A stretch of DNA of 64,000 nucleotides from Niveibacterium umoris (lineage in GTDB: Bacteria; Pseudomonadota; Gammaproteobacteria; Burkholderiales; Rhodocyclaceae), in contig NZ_JACIET010000001.1 of assembly GCF_014197015.1 (NCBI RefSeq), positions 2,108,001-2,172,000 on the forward strand. Direction: 5' to 3'. Below the pieces are notes generated by a model that was given only the letters and a program-made list of their open reading frames with translations, did no database searches and was not told the DNA's origin. Shown here one piece after another: positions 47,549 through 56,912 of the stretch. Made by a program: the position numbers and the translations under genes. Position 1 is the stretch's first letter. Every line of letters begins with the position of its first letter.

Positions 47549-50164
47549 ATGAATCGCAGCGTGAGTGACCGCCTGCAGGCGGGGCAGGCCGTGGTGCTGG
47601 ATGCCACGCAGCCGGTGACAACCCGCATGGTCGACGCGCAGCACCTTGCCGGGGCGATTCTTGCGGGCGGCCGTGTCGAGCTTGAGAACGCGGTCATCGC
47701 CGGCGTGCTGGATCTCACCAACGCGGCGGTCGGCGGCGACATCCACCTCGCCAATTGCGTGTTTCAGGCGCCGGTGCGTGCCGCCGGCGCGGTCTTTACC
47801 CGCAGCCTGCGCCTTGAACGTTGCCGCTTCCATGGTGCCGACTTCGATTCCGCGCGCTTTCGCGCCCAGGTGGCACTGGCGGGCAGTCGCTTCGCCGTGC
47901 CGCCCGGCAGCGCGGCGGATGCGCCCGAGCGGCTGTGCCGCTTCAACGATGCTCAGTTCGACGACGTGCTGGACGCGCAGGATGTCCAGTTCCGGCGCGG
48001 CGTGCGCGCCTCGTTCTGCCGCGTACGTTTTGGCAACTCGACGGCATTCCAGGGCTGCCGCTTCTTCGGCACGCTGGACCTTTCCGAAGCGCAGGTCCAG
48101 GGCAGTCTGTGGCTCGGGCTGACGGTGCTGACCGGCGAGGCCGACCTCTCGCGCCTGCGCGTGGCGGGCGACATCAAGCTGCAGGAGGCACGCAGCGGGC
48201 GGCACAGCGCGCTGAGCCTGCGCTTCGCCGATGTGAGCGGCTTCATCGACCTCAGCCGCGCGGCGATGCGCGGCACGCTGCAATTGGGCGACGTCGTCGC
48301 GCGGCGCGGCGTATCGCTCGCGTTCAGCCATTTCGGCCAGGGTGTGTCCGCTGCCGGGCTTCAGGCTGCGTGGCTGGACGGCCAGGGTATGCGGGTGCGC
48401 GGCGATGCGGTTTTCAGCAGCCTGAAGACCGACGAGCTGTCGATGGTCGACATCCGCGTCTGGGGCCATGTGCTGATGTCCTATGCGGAGATCAGCGGTT
48501 GCGCCGACTTTTCTCAGGCGCGCATCCGCGCAGGCGTGGCGCTCGACATCGAAGGCACCCGCATCAGCAAGAAGGCTATCTTCGACCGGGTCCGCATCGG
48601 CGGACAGGTCGACGCCACCGGGCTGGTGGTCGGCCAGAAGCTTTCGTGGGTGCAGGCGATCACGACCCGCACGGCGAGGTTCGCGGAGATCGACGTGCAG
48701 CGCGGCGTTTTTTTCACGGGGTCGCGCTTCGGTGGTGATCTGATCCTGCGGCGCGCGGCGTTGAAAGGCGACGTCACCGCGTGCGCAGTGGTCTGCGAGG
48801 GGCTCTTCGATCTGTACGGTGCGACTGCGTCGCGCCTCTTCCTGCACGCGGGCAACGCCCCCAATGATCACGCTGCGCGATTGCGCGGTGGCATCAACGC
48901 AGCGCACGCGCGCCTTGAATATGTCGGCGCACCGGCCGTCGAATTCGGCACCGATCCGGCGAGCCATGCGCCCGGCAAGCGCGTGGGCAGCAATGCAGAG
49001 GTGGACTTCCAGCATTGCGAAGTGCGGGAGGTGGCGAACTTCAGCGATGCGGTGAGCTACCTGCCGATCAGCTTCTACGGTGCCAGTGTCGGCGGCCAGT
49101 TCATCTTCCAGCGGGTGAAGCTCGGGGCGCAGGCGCCGGCCAATTTCCTCGGCGCCACGTTCCTGGGCCTGAGCTTCTTCAACCGTGTCGACTTCGCCGC
49201 CGGCGCCGACTTCAGTTACAGCCGCTTCGAGCAGACGGCCTACTTTCGCGCCCGCTTCGGCAAGGCCGCCAGCTTCGATTTCAGCCGCTTCAATGCGATT
49301 GCCGACTTCAGCGACACCGAGGCCGGCGCGTGGGCGTCGGACGACGCGCTGTGGCGGGACAGCAGCCGCCACCCCGCCGCCTGCGATTTCGCTGACGCAA
49401 GCTTCCGCCAGTGTCGCATCCAGTCCGATGCGCACTTCGATTCGGTGGTGTTCCGCGGCGAACTCGATCTGCGGCAGGCGACATTCGCATCGCTTTGTTT
49501 GCCGTCCGACGATCGCGCCAGCAGCGGCGGAAGACTGCCTGCGACGATCCGGCTCACTGGCTGCCGTTACGACAAGCTCAACATGCAAGACCCGCTCGCG
49601 CTCTTGCTGAGCGCCGAGGGCACCCTGCGCCTGAAGAACGGCTTCGCGCGGCCACCCTTCGGGCAGCTTGAGGATTGCTTGCGTCGCAACGGCAACGACG
49701 CGGGCGCCAACGCCGTCTATCTGGCACGCCGGCGCTGCGAACGGCAAGGCAAACGCGGCCTCTTCTGGCTGTGGGACACCGCTTACCGGGGCTTGGCGAA
49801 TTACGGCGTGCAGCCGGTACGCCTGGCCTGGATCTCGCTGGCCCTGGTGGTCGCCGGCAGCCTCTTTTTCGCACAGCCCGGCACGGTCGACCCGAAGGAC
49901 AAGAGTTTGCGCGCAGGCGGCCCCTACACGGCGAGCGGGGAAGAGGCGGTGAGCATGGCGATCGCCGAATTCCTGCCGGTGTCGCTGCCGATCAAGGATC
50001 ACCTCTCACCCGCAGCGGCGCCGGTGGCGGTGGCCTTGCCGGGTGGCCGCTCGCTCACGGTACGGCCCACGATCATCGCCAGCCTGCTCCAGCTGATGGG
50101 GTGGATCGTCGTGCCGATCGGCGTTGCCGCCGTGTCGGGCGTGTTGATGCGCAAGCCCAAATGA
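47549..50164 (+). CDS. Large pentapeptide-like repeat protein with C-terminal membrane helices
   Basis: The 871-residue protein is largely a degenerate pentapeptide-type beta-helix: recurrent A(D/N)LxF-like units such as CRFHGADFDSARFRA, VDFAAGADFSYSRFEQTAYF and FDFSRFNAIADFSDTEA, broken by longer insertions. The last 115 residues hold two membrane helices (VRLAWISLALVVAGSLFFAQ and LMGWIVVPIGVAAVSGVLM) with a periplasmic segment between, so the long helix probably projects from the membrane on the cytoplasmic side. There is no signal peptide. The function is unknown and the length is unusual for the group. Confidence 0.75.
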   Translation: MNRSVSDRLQAGQAVVLDATQPVTTRMVDAQHLAGAILAGGRVELENAVIAGVLDLTNAAVGGDIHLANCVFQAPVRAAGAVFTRSLRLERCRFHGADFDSARFRAQVALAGSRFAVPPGSAADAPERLCRFNDAQFDDVLDAQDVQFRRGVRASFCRVRFGNSTAFQGCRFFGTLDLSEAQVQGSLWLGLTVLTGEADLSRLRVAGDIKLQEARSGRHSALSLRFADVSGFIDLSRAAMRGTLQLGDVVARRGVSLAFSHFGQGVSAAGLQAAWLDGQGMRVRGDAVFSSLKTDELSMVDIRVWGHVLMSYAEISGCADFSQARIRAGVALDIEGTRISKKAIFDRVRIGGQVDATGLVVGQKLSWVQAITTRTARFAEIDVQRGVFFTGSRFGGDLILRRAALKGDVTACAVVCEGLFDLYGATASRLFLHAGNAPNDHAARLRGGINAAHARLEYVGAPAVEFGTDPASHAPGKRVGSNAEVDFQHCEVREVANFSDAVSYLPISFYGASVGGQFIFQRVKLGAQAPANFLGATFLGLSFFNRVDFAAGADFSYSRFEQTAYFRARFGKAASFDFSRFNAIADFSDTEAGAWASDDALWRDSSRHPAACDFADASFRQCRIQSDAHFDSVVFRGELDLRQATFASLCLPSDDRASSGGRLPATIRLTGCRYDKLNMQDPLALLLSAEGTLRLKNGFARPPFGQLEDCLRRNGNDAGANAVYLARRRCERQGKRGLFWLWDTAYRGLANYGVQPVRLAWISLALVVAGSLFFAQPGTVDPKDKSLRAGGPYTASGEEAVSMAIAEFLPVSLPIKDHLSPAAAPVAVALPGGRSLTVRPTIIASLLQLMGWIVVPIGVAAVSGVLMRKPK

Positions 50165-50318
50165 GCGATCCCCTGCCCGCCCTTGATTGACCTGTCGCAA
50201 AGGCCCACCCAGCGCGATTGAAGAAACCCGCGCCGAGGTCGTAGATAGAACCTGATGCCTGAACATGCGTGCGCTGGCGTGCATGCTGCAGCCACAGGAT
50301 TTGCTTACGGAGACTTCG

Positions 50319-51509
50319 ATGACGGTTTCATCCCTGGTTCGCCGCCTTGTCGCGCTGCTGGCTGTCGCCGCTGCGCTGCCGCTCTGCGCGGCGCCGACGA
50401 TCGTGTTCTGGAATGCGCAGCAGAACGCCGACGCGCTCGCCGCCATCGCGTCGGACTTCGCAAAGACCGGCGCCGGCAAGGTGGAAACGAACTGGATCAA
50501 CCAGAACGACCTGCGCGCTTCGCTGCTGCGACACGCCACCGATGGCGACCTGCCGGACGTGGCGCTGGTGCCGAGCGACTTTCTCGCGCTCGACAAGGAA
50601 CTCAAATACTCCGAAGTCCCCGCGACCAAATCGGGGGAACTGGTGCCGAACGCAGCCGCATCGGGCCTGTTCGAAGGTCGCGCGCTGGGGGCGCCGATGT
50701 TCTGGGGCAACCACCTGATGCTGTACTACAACCGGTCCCTCGTCGCCAAGCCGGCGCGCAGCTTCGCGGAAATGGCGACCCAGGCGAAGGCGCTCGAAGC
50801 CAAGGGCGTGCGCGCGCTGGCCATGAACTGGGGCGAGATGTACTGGATGGTGCCCTTCTACGGCGCCTACGGCGGCTGGCCGGTGGACGCCAAGGGCAGC
50901 GTCACGCTCAACACGCCGGCAATGGTGCAAACGCTGAACACCTATTTCGGGCTGGTCAGCGGCGGACTTACGCAAAAGGAATGTCGCGGCGACTGCCCGC
51001 TCGATCGCTTCATTGCCGGCGAGTTCGCCTACTCGATCAACGGCGACTGGGCGATGCACGAACTGCGCGAGGCCCTCGGCGACAAGCTGGGCGTCACCAC
51101 GCTGCCGCAGCTCGAAGGCGGCCGCAACCTGGTGCCGATGTATTCGGGCTACGTGCTCGTGTTTCCGGGCAACGCACTGAAGGGCCCGAAGCGCGACGCG
51201 CTGCTGAAGTTCCTGCGCTACATGCAGAGCCCTGAGATACAACGACGCTGGTTTGCCGAAACCGCGCTGCTGCCGGTCAATGCCGCGGTGTACCGCGAAG
51301 CGCTCGCCAAGGCGGACGACAATCTGAAGGCCTCGCTCAACCAGTTGCGACTCGCTCGCGCAATGCCCAACGACCGCGGCATGGCCTTCGCGTGGGAAGG
51401 CCTGGCGAAGGGCTTCTCGTCGATGTATCAGGGCCGCGTGAACGCCACCGAGGCAGCCCGGATGATGCAACAACATGCTGACCGGGCGCAGCGCCGCACC
51501 GACTACTGA
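50319..51509 (+). CDS. Extracellular solute-binding protein family 1 (MalE-like)
   Basis: The 396-residue protein starts behind GGAG at about 50309. A signal peptide (LVALLAVAAALPLCAA) is followed by a cluster B sugar-binding fold: IVFWNAQQNADALAAIASDF, PDVALVPSDFLALDK, GAPMFWGNHLMLYYNRSLVA and YSINGDWAMHELREALG. No ABC permease or ATPase genes follow. Instead the next gene, five bases downstream, encodes a hybrid sensor kinase with GGDEF output, so the binding protein probably reports ligand occupancy to that sensor rather than feeding a transporter. Confidence 0.9.
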   Translation: MTVSSLVRRLVALLAVAAALPLCAAPTIVFWNAQQNADALAAIASDFAKTGAGKVETNWINQNDLRASLLRHATDGDLPDVALVPSDFLALDKELKYSEVPATKSGELVPNAAASGLFEGRALGAPMFWGNHLMLYYNRSLVAKPARSFAEMATQAKALEAKGVRALAMNWGEMYWMVPFYGAYGGWPVDAKGSVTLNTPAMVQTLNTYFGLVSGGLTQKECRGDCPLDRFIAGEFAYSINGDWAMHELREALGDKLGVTTLPQLEGGRNLVPMYSGYVLVFPGNALKGPKRDALLKFLRYMQSPEIQRRWFAETALLPVNAAVYREALAKADDNLKASLNQLRLARAMPNDRGMAFAWEGLAKGFSSMYQGRVNATEAARMMQQHADRAQRRTDY

Positions 51510-51514
51510 AGCGG

Positions 51515-54500
51515 ATGACGACAGCTCCCGAAACCGTTCAAGCGGGCGACCAGCGTCCGCGCCGGCCGTTTGCCCTGCGCATGATGCTGCGCAGCTTCCG
51601 CTCGACCATCATGGCCTTCATCCTCACCGCGGCGCTGCTGCCGGTGCTGGCGGTGTCGGTCCCCTACATCTGGCATGTGTATTCGAGCACCCGCGACAGT
51701 GCCGTCACCGAACTGCGCCTGACGGCCGAACGCATCGCCGCGGAGATCCGCCACCAATTGAGCTTCGCCGCATCACGCTTCGTCGCGGCCAGCCAGGAAA
51801 AGGATCTCGCGCTCTCGATCAGCAGCCCGTTCTTCGGCTCGCGCGCGACCACGATCGCCGACGAGCTGATCCGCCAGTCGCCGATCATTGCCGCCAACTT
51901 CCTCGTCGACAGCCATTTCGAGCTGATCGATGTGGTGCCCGAGCCGGCCGGCATTGCCGACCTGACACCGCTGCTCGCGCACATCAAGGCGGCGATGCCC
52001 GATCCGCACCGCTACCGCAATCACGGCTTGTGGCTCAAGTACACCGACCGCCAGCTGGCCGACCAGCTGCGGCGCGCCAACGGGCTTGACGGCAAGGTAA
52101 GCGACGACCGCATGCTGGTGCTGGTCACGCCGCTGTTCCTCAACCGTTATACCCGGCAGACGCCGATGGAAGGCCTGCTGATCGCGGTGATTCCGCTGCC
52201 GGCGCTGCGCGACGCGGCCGGCGTGCCACCGGGGCACGCGCAAAAGGTGGCCTTGAGCTTTGGCGACGCACCGCCGACGGCCGAGCCCGGCAACGTTCAA
52301 CTCGCGCAGGCGCGCATCGAGGGCGAGACGGCGGCGGGCAAGCTGCCGCCGCTGGCAATCAGCGTGTCGGAACCGAACAGCGTGCGATTTGCCAACCTGC
52401 GCCGTACCCTGGTGGTGTTGTGTGTGCTGCTGCTGGCCGGCGTCACCGTGCTGACGCTGGCCGCCACTGCGCTGGGGCGGCGTCTGGGGCGCCCGCTGCG
52501 CGAACTCGAAGCCCTCGCCCGCGACTACGCCGACGGGCGCTACGACACACAATTCAAGCGCACGGGCTTCGTCGAGTTCAGCCGCGTGTCGGACACGCTG
52601 AGTGACATGGGGCGACGCATCTCGAGCCAGATCGAGGAGCTGCGCAGCGCCAACGAACAGTTGCAGCAGGCCGACAAACTCAAGGACGACTTCCTCGCCA
52701 GCACGTCGCACGAGTTGCGCACCCCGCTGCACGGCATCATCGGCATCGCCTCGTCGCTGCTCGATGGCGCGGCCGGCGATCTGACGCCCAAGGTATTTCG
52801 CAACGTGAGGCTGATCGAGCAGAGCGGCAAGCGACTCGAAACCCTGGTCAACGACATCCTCGACTTCTCGAAGATGAAGAACCGCGCGCTGTCGCTCGAA
52901 CTGCGCCCGCTGGAACTTTCGAGCCTGGTCGACATCGTGGTGTCGCTGCACGAATCGGCCGCGCAGCGTGTCGGCCTGCAACTGATCAACGCGGTGCCGC
53001 CCGATCTGCCGCCGGCGTGGGCCGACGAGTACCGCTTGCAGCAGGTGCTGCATAACCTGGTCGGCAATGCGATCAAGTTCACCCCGGAAGGCAGTGTCAC
53101 GGTCAGCGCCACCGCGCGGGGCGCCATGCTGTGCCTGTCGGTGGCCGATACCGGCATCGGCATTCCGGCCGACAAGCTGGAGGCGATCTTCAACCCCTTC
53201 GCGCAGCTGGAAGGCTCGCTGACCCGCGCCCACAATGGCACCGGACTGGGTTTGTCGATCTCACGCCAGCTGGTGGAACTGCATGGCGGCACGCTCGCCG
53301 TCGAATGCCCCGAAGGCGGCGGCGCCGTGTTCACGCTGACGCTGCGCGCCGCGCAGGGCGAACAGCCGGTGGATGTGGCGACGATTCGTCATCGCCCGCC
53401 GGCAATGGTGTCGCCCTTCTTCGATGACGCCACGGAAGACACGCCGACCGACACGCCACCACCGGCCGACTCGCTGCCAAGCCACCAGGCCAGCGTGCTG
53501 ATCGTGGATGACGAGCTGATCAATCAGGAGATCCTCTCCAACTACTTCTACAACGAGCCCTACACCCTTCACCGCGCCAGCAGCGGCGCTGAAGCACTCG
53601 AATTCCTCGAGGCGAACGGCCCGGTCGATCTGCTGCTGCTCGATGTGATGATGCCCAAGATGTCGGGCTTCGAAGTCTGCCGCCGGGTGCGCGAGAATCC
53701 GCGCTTCGCCGGCACGTCGATCCTGTTCCTGACCGCACGGGAGCAGGCGCAGGACATCCACCAGGGCTTCGGACTGGGCGCCAACGACTACCTCGTCAAA
53801 CCGATCTCGCGGGTCGAACTGCTCACCCGTTGCCGCTACCACATCCACTACGGCCGGGTGAAGAACGAACTGGCGGCCCTGAACCTGTCGCTGGAACAGA
53901 AGGTCGAGGCACGCACGCAGGAGCTGCAGCAGACGCTGGCGATCATCCAGCGCAACAGCGACGTGTTCCGTGCGCTGCTCGAAATCAGTATCGAGCTGCA
54001 GGCCAACGAAGAGCTCGAACCGAGCGTCGGCGGCTCGCTCGCGAAACTCGCCGCGCTCTATCCGGATCGCGGCTTCGCGGTGCTGCTGGCCGGGCAAACG
54101 GCGCGCGCGTCTTTCGTGCGGGGCATGCCGCCGGAACAAAGCGCCGAGATCGAGCACGCCTGGGCCAGCGAGGCCGGATTCCCGTCTGCAGCGTGGCTGG
54201 CAGCCCACGACGCCATCGCCCTTCCACTGACCGGGCCGCGCCGCATGAGCCTGGGCCGCCTGCTGGCCTGGCCGGCACAACTTGACCAGCATGAGCGCGA
54301 GGTGGTGGAGCTGTACGGGCGCCAGGTCTCGGCAGTGGCCGCGAACCGCCGCCTGCAGGACGAACTCGAGCGCATCGCGCTCACCGATTCGCTGACCGGC
54401 GCCTTCAACCGGCGCCATTTCGAACAGGTGCTGGAGCAGTTGCACCATGGCGCAGAGCCGAACCGCGGGCGGCATTTCGGCCTGATCTCGATCGACGTGA

Positions 54501-54901
54501 ATGGGTTGAAATCCACGAACGATTCGTACGGCCATGAAGCTGGCGACGACCTGATCCGCGCGGTGGTGGAACTGGTCGGCGGTGCCTTGCGCCAAAGCGA
54601 CGTGATGTGCCGCATCGGCGGCGACGAGTTTGTCGTGCTGGCGCAGGACGCCTCGCTCGACGCCTGCAAGCACCTCGTCGCGCGACTGAATGAGCGCCAG
54701 CGCAACGCGGCCATCGACGTCGACACACCGAACGGGCGCATCCGCCTGGCCGTCAGTTTTTCCATCGGCTATGCCTCGACCGAGGAGACCGCGCCGGAAT
54801 CGCTGCAACGTGTTGCCGACCAGCGCATGTATGCAGACAAGCAGGCGCACTACGCCGAAAAGGGTGAAATACCCGCTGTGGCCCACGACGAAGCCGGGTG
54901 A
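51515..54901 (+). CDS. Hybrid sensor kinase-receiver-diguanylate cyclase
   Basis: This is a 1128-residue inner-membrane sensor. It has one N-terminal helix (TIMAFILTAALLPVLAVSVP), a periplasmic dCache-like domain (about 50-290), a second helix (LVVLCVLLLAGVTVLTLAAT), HAMP, HisKA with STSHELRTPLHG (H399), HATPase with GIGIPADKLE and GTGLGLSI, a receiver with VLIVDDELINQE and the phospho-acceptor D710 in LLLLDVMMPKMSG, a coiled coil, a GAF-like region, and a GGDEF domain with GGDEF at 1035-1039 and the inhibitory-site RQSD just before it. It should turn an external signal into c-di-GMP. It is in an operon with the preceding solute-binding protein. Confidence 0.95.
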   Translation: MTTAPETVQAGDQRPRRPFALRMMLRSFRSTIMAFILTAALLPVLAVSVPYIWHVYSSTRDSAVTELRLTAERIAAEIRHQLSFAASRFVAASQEKDLALSISSPFFGSRATTIADELIRQSPIIAANFLVDSHFELIDVVPEPAGIADLTPLLAHIKAAMPDPHRYRNHGLWLKYTDRQLADQLRRANGLDGKVSDDRMLVLVTPLFLNRYTRQTPMEGLLIAVIPLPALRDAAGVPPGHAQKVALSFGDAPPTAEPGNVQLAQARIEGETAAGKLPPLAISVSEPNSVRFANLRRTLVVLCVLLLAGVTVLTLAATALGRRLGRPLRELEALARDYADGRYDTQFKRTGFVEFSRVSDTLSDMGRRISSQIEELRSANEQLQQADKLKDDFLASTSHELRTPLHGIIGIASSLLDGAAGDLTPKVFRNVRLIEQSGKRLETLVNDILDFSKMKNRALSLELRPLELSSLVDIVVSLHESAAQRVGLQLINAVPPDLPPAWADEYRLQQVLHNLVGNAIKFTPEGSVTVSATARGAMLCLSVADTGIGIPADKLEAIFNPFAQLEGSLTRAHNGTGLGLSISRQLVELHGGTLAVECPEGGGAVFTLTLRAAQGEQPVDVATIRHRPPAMVSPFFDDATEDTPTDTPPPADSLPSHQASVLIVDDELINQEILSNYFYNEPYTLHRASSGAEALEFLEANGPVDLLLLDVMMPKMSGFEVCRRVRENPRFAGTSILFLTAREQAQDIHQGFGLGANDYLVKPISRVELLTRCRYHIHYGRVKNELAALNLSLEQKVEARTQELQQTLAIIQRNSDVFRALLEISIELQANEELEPSVGGSLAKLAALYPDRGFAVLLAGQTARASFVRGMPPEQSAEIEHAWASEAGFPSAAWLAAHDAIALPLTGPRRMSLGRLLAWPAQLDQHEREVVELYGRQVSAVAANRRLQDELERIALTDSLTGAFNRRHFEQVLEQLHHGAEPNRGRHFGLISIDVNGLKSTNDSYGHEAGDDLIRAVVELVGGALRQSDVMCRIGGDEFVVLAQDASLDACKHLVARLNERQRNAAIDVDTPNGRIRLAVSFSIGYASTEETAPESLQRVADQRMYADKQAHYAEKGEIPAVAHDEAG

Positions 54902-55096
54902 CCGGCAACCCGGCATATCTCGTCGCCATCGTGTCGGCGACGCGCTCACGACAATCGTGTCATCCACACGACCACCGGTTGGTGTAGCGTTACACGCTCC
55001 CCGGGGCGGCGTGCGCATCAATCCCCTCAGGGCACCCCGTCGCGCCATCAATGTGGCGTCGATCCATTCCCCTGTTGCGGACAAGCGGAGGCCAGC

Positions 55097-55465
55097 ATGA
55101 GTAACCCCGTCGGTTGGTTCGAAATCTATGTGCAGGACACGGCACGGGCGCGCGCCTTCTACGAGGCGGTTTTCGGCGTCACGCTGACGAAGCTCGACGC
55201 CGGCGACCTGGAAATGTGGGCCTTCGAGATGAACCAGCAGGGCTACGGGGCATCCGGCGCGCTGGTGCGTATGGAAGGCTGCTGCTCCGGTGGCAACAGC
55301 ACGCTGGTGTATTTCAGCTGCGCCGATTGCGGCGTCGAGGAAGCCCGTGCGGTGCCGGCTGGCGGCAAGGTGTTCCGGCCCAAAATGTCGATCGGCCAGT
55401 ATGGTTTCATCTCGCTGGTGACCGACACCGAAGGCAACATGATCGGCCTGCACTCGATGCAGTGA
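55097..55465 (+). CDS. VOC family protein
   Basis: This 122-residue glyoxalase-fold protein begins NPVGWFEIYVQDTARARAFY, the standard first module of VOC proteins of the YdhR/bleomycin-resistance-like kind, and ends SLVTDTEGNMIGLHSMQ. A CC pair and a CADC motif are unusual for the family and may be structural or redox-active. It is followed 16 bases later by an SRPBCC gene, a common pairing in stress or detoxification operons. The substrate is unknown. Confidence 0.88.
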   Translation: MSNPVGWFEIYVQDTARARAFYEAVFGVTLTKLDAGDLEMWAFEMNQQGYGASGALVRMEGCCSGGNSTLVYFSCADCGVEEARAVPAGGKVFRPKMSIGQYGFISLVTDTEGNMIGLHSMQ

Positions 55466-55481
55466 TGCCAGGGATCACGAC

Positions 55482-55958
55482 ATGAGCACCCCCGCAGACG
55501 ACACCCACGCACTGACGCTCGAACGCATCATCGACGCGCCGCCCGCCTTGCTGTACCGCGCCTGGACCGAGCCCGAGCTGATCAAGCAGTGGTTCACGCC
55601 GCGTCCATGGTCCGTCGCCTCCGCAGAAACCGATGTCCGCCCGGGCGGCGCGACGCTGATCGTGATGCGCAGCCCGGAGGGCGAGGACTTTCCCAATCGC
55701 GGCGTGTACCTCGAGGTCGTGCCGAACCGGCGTCTCGTCTTTACCGACGCCTTCACCGAAGCCTGGCTGCCCTCGGGCAAGGCCTTCATGGTCGTCACGA
55801 TCAGCTTTGAAGACCTGGGAGGACAGACGCGCTATACCGCCACGGTGCGGCACTGGACCGAGGCCGACCGGGCGCAGCATGAGGCGATGGGGTTTCATGC
55901 CGGTTGGGGCAAGGCCACCGATCAGCTGGCCGAACTGGTCGCCACCCTGCCCCGATGA
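55482..55958 (+). CDS. SRPBCC (AHSA1-like) protein
   Basis: The 158-residue protein belongs to the START/AHSA1 group: LTLERIIDAPPALLYRAWTE, LIKQWFTPRPWSVASAETDV, RPGGATLIVMRSPEGEDFPN and a C-terminal helix (FHAGWGKATDQLAELVATL). This fold makes a hydrophobic cavity and is often found together with VOC proteins, as here. No enzymatic role can be assigned. Its stop overlaps the following TPR gene's start by four bases. Confidence 0.9.
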   Translation: MSTPADDTHALTLERIIDAPPALLYRAWTEPELIKQWFTPRPWSVASAETDVRPGGATLIVMRSPEGEDFPNRGVYLEVVPNRRLVFTDAFTEAWLPSGKAFMVVTISFEDLGGQTRYTATVRHWTEADRAQHEAMGFHAGWGKATDQLAELVATLPR

Positions 55959-56857
55959 CCGCGACGCCCCAAAGCTTGCGACGCGCCCCCCGTCTGCTGC
56001 GACGGGTGGCTTTCAGCACCCTGATCTTCAGCGGGAGCCCCGCCATGGCACTGGATGTCTCCGCACTCTGGGACTTCGGCAAACCCGAGCTGAGCGAGCA
56101 GCGCTTCCGCGCCGCCCTGGCGAACGCTTCGGCCGACGAGGCGCTGATCCTGCAGACGCAGATTGCACGCAGCTACGGCATCCGCAAGGATTTCGTGCGG
56201 GCACGCGAGATCCTCGCGACGATCGCCGACGCCGCGAAGCGCGCCTCGCCCGAAGTGCGCGTGCGCTACGCGCTGGAGTTGGGCCGCACCTGGGCGTCGG
56301 CTACCCACCCGCCGGAATCGCAGACACCCGAGACCCGCGAGACGGCGCGCCGCCTCTACACCGAAGCCTTCGAAACGGCGCGCGACGCGCATCTCGACGA
56401 CCTCGCGATCGACGCGCTGCACATGATGGCCTTTGTCGACACTGCGCCCGACGCGCAACTGACCTGGGATCTGAAAGCCGTCGCCTACATGGATGCGTCG
56501 CCGCAGGCCGAGGCGAAGCGCTGGGAAGGGTCGCTGCGCAACAACGTCGGCTATGCCCTGCACCTGCAGGGCCGTTACGACGAGGCAATGACACAGTTCC
56601 AGCTCGCCCTGGCCGCCCGTGAGCGTGACGGCAAGGCCGAGAACATCCGCATCGCCTGGTGGATGATCGCCTGGACGCTGCGCGCGCAGCAGCATATCGA
56701 TCAGGCGCTGGCGATCCAGCTGCGACTCGAACGCGAATGCGCAGCGGCCGGCGAACCGGATCCCTACGTATTCGAGGAACTGGAACTGCTGTACCGCGCC
56801 AAGGGGGACGAAGCCCGCGCCGCGGCCTACGCCGCCAAGCGAAAGGCCGCCGGGTAA
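55955..56857 (+). CDS. TPR-containing exported protein
   Basis: The 300-residue protein has a probable signal peptide (cleavage after FSGSPAMA) and tetratricopeptide-like helices throughout (ILQTQIARSYGIRKDFVRAR, LRNNVGYALHLQGRYDEAMT, IRIAWWMIAWTLRAQQHIDQ). It overlaps the SRPBCC stop by four bases. No partner-binding motif is evident. It may act as a periplasmic scaffold. Confidence 0.8.
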   Translation: MTATPQSLRRAPRLLRRVAFSTLIFSGSPAMALDVSALWDFGKPELSEQRFRAALANASADEALILQTQIARSYGIRKDFVRAREILATIADAAKRASPEVRVRYALELGRTWASATHPPESQTPETRETARRLYTEAFETARDAHLDDLAIDALHMMAFVDTAPDAQLTWDLKAVAYMDASPQAEAKRWEGSLRNNVGYALHLQGRYDEAMTQFQLALAARERDGKAENIRIAWWMIAWTLRAQQHIDQALAIQLRLERECAAAGEPDPYVFEELELLYRAKGDEARAAAYAAKRKAAG

Positions 56858-56912
56858 GCTGCGGCAGGCGGGGCTACAATACCGGCCGTTTCAACCTGGT
56901 CCGAATGCCCCC

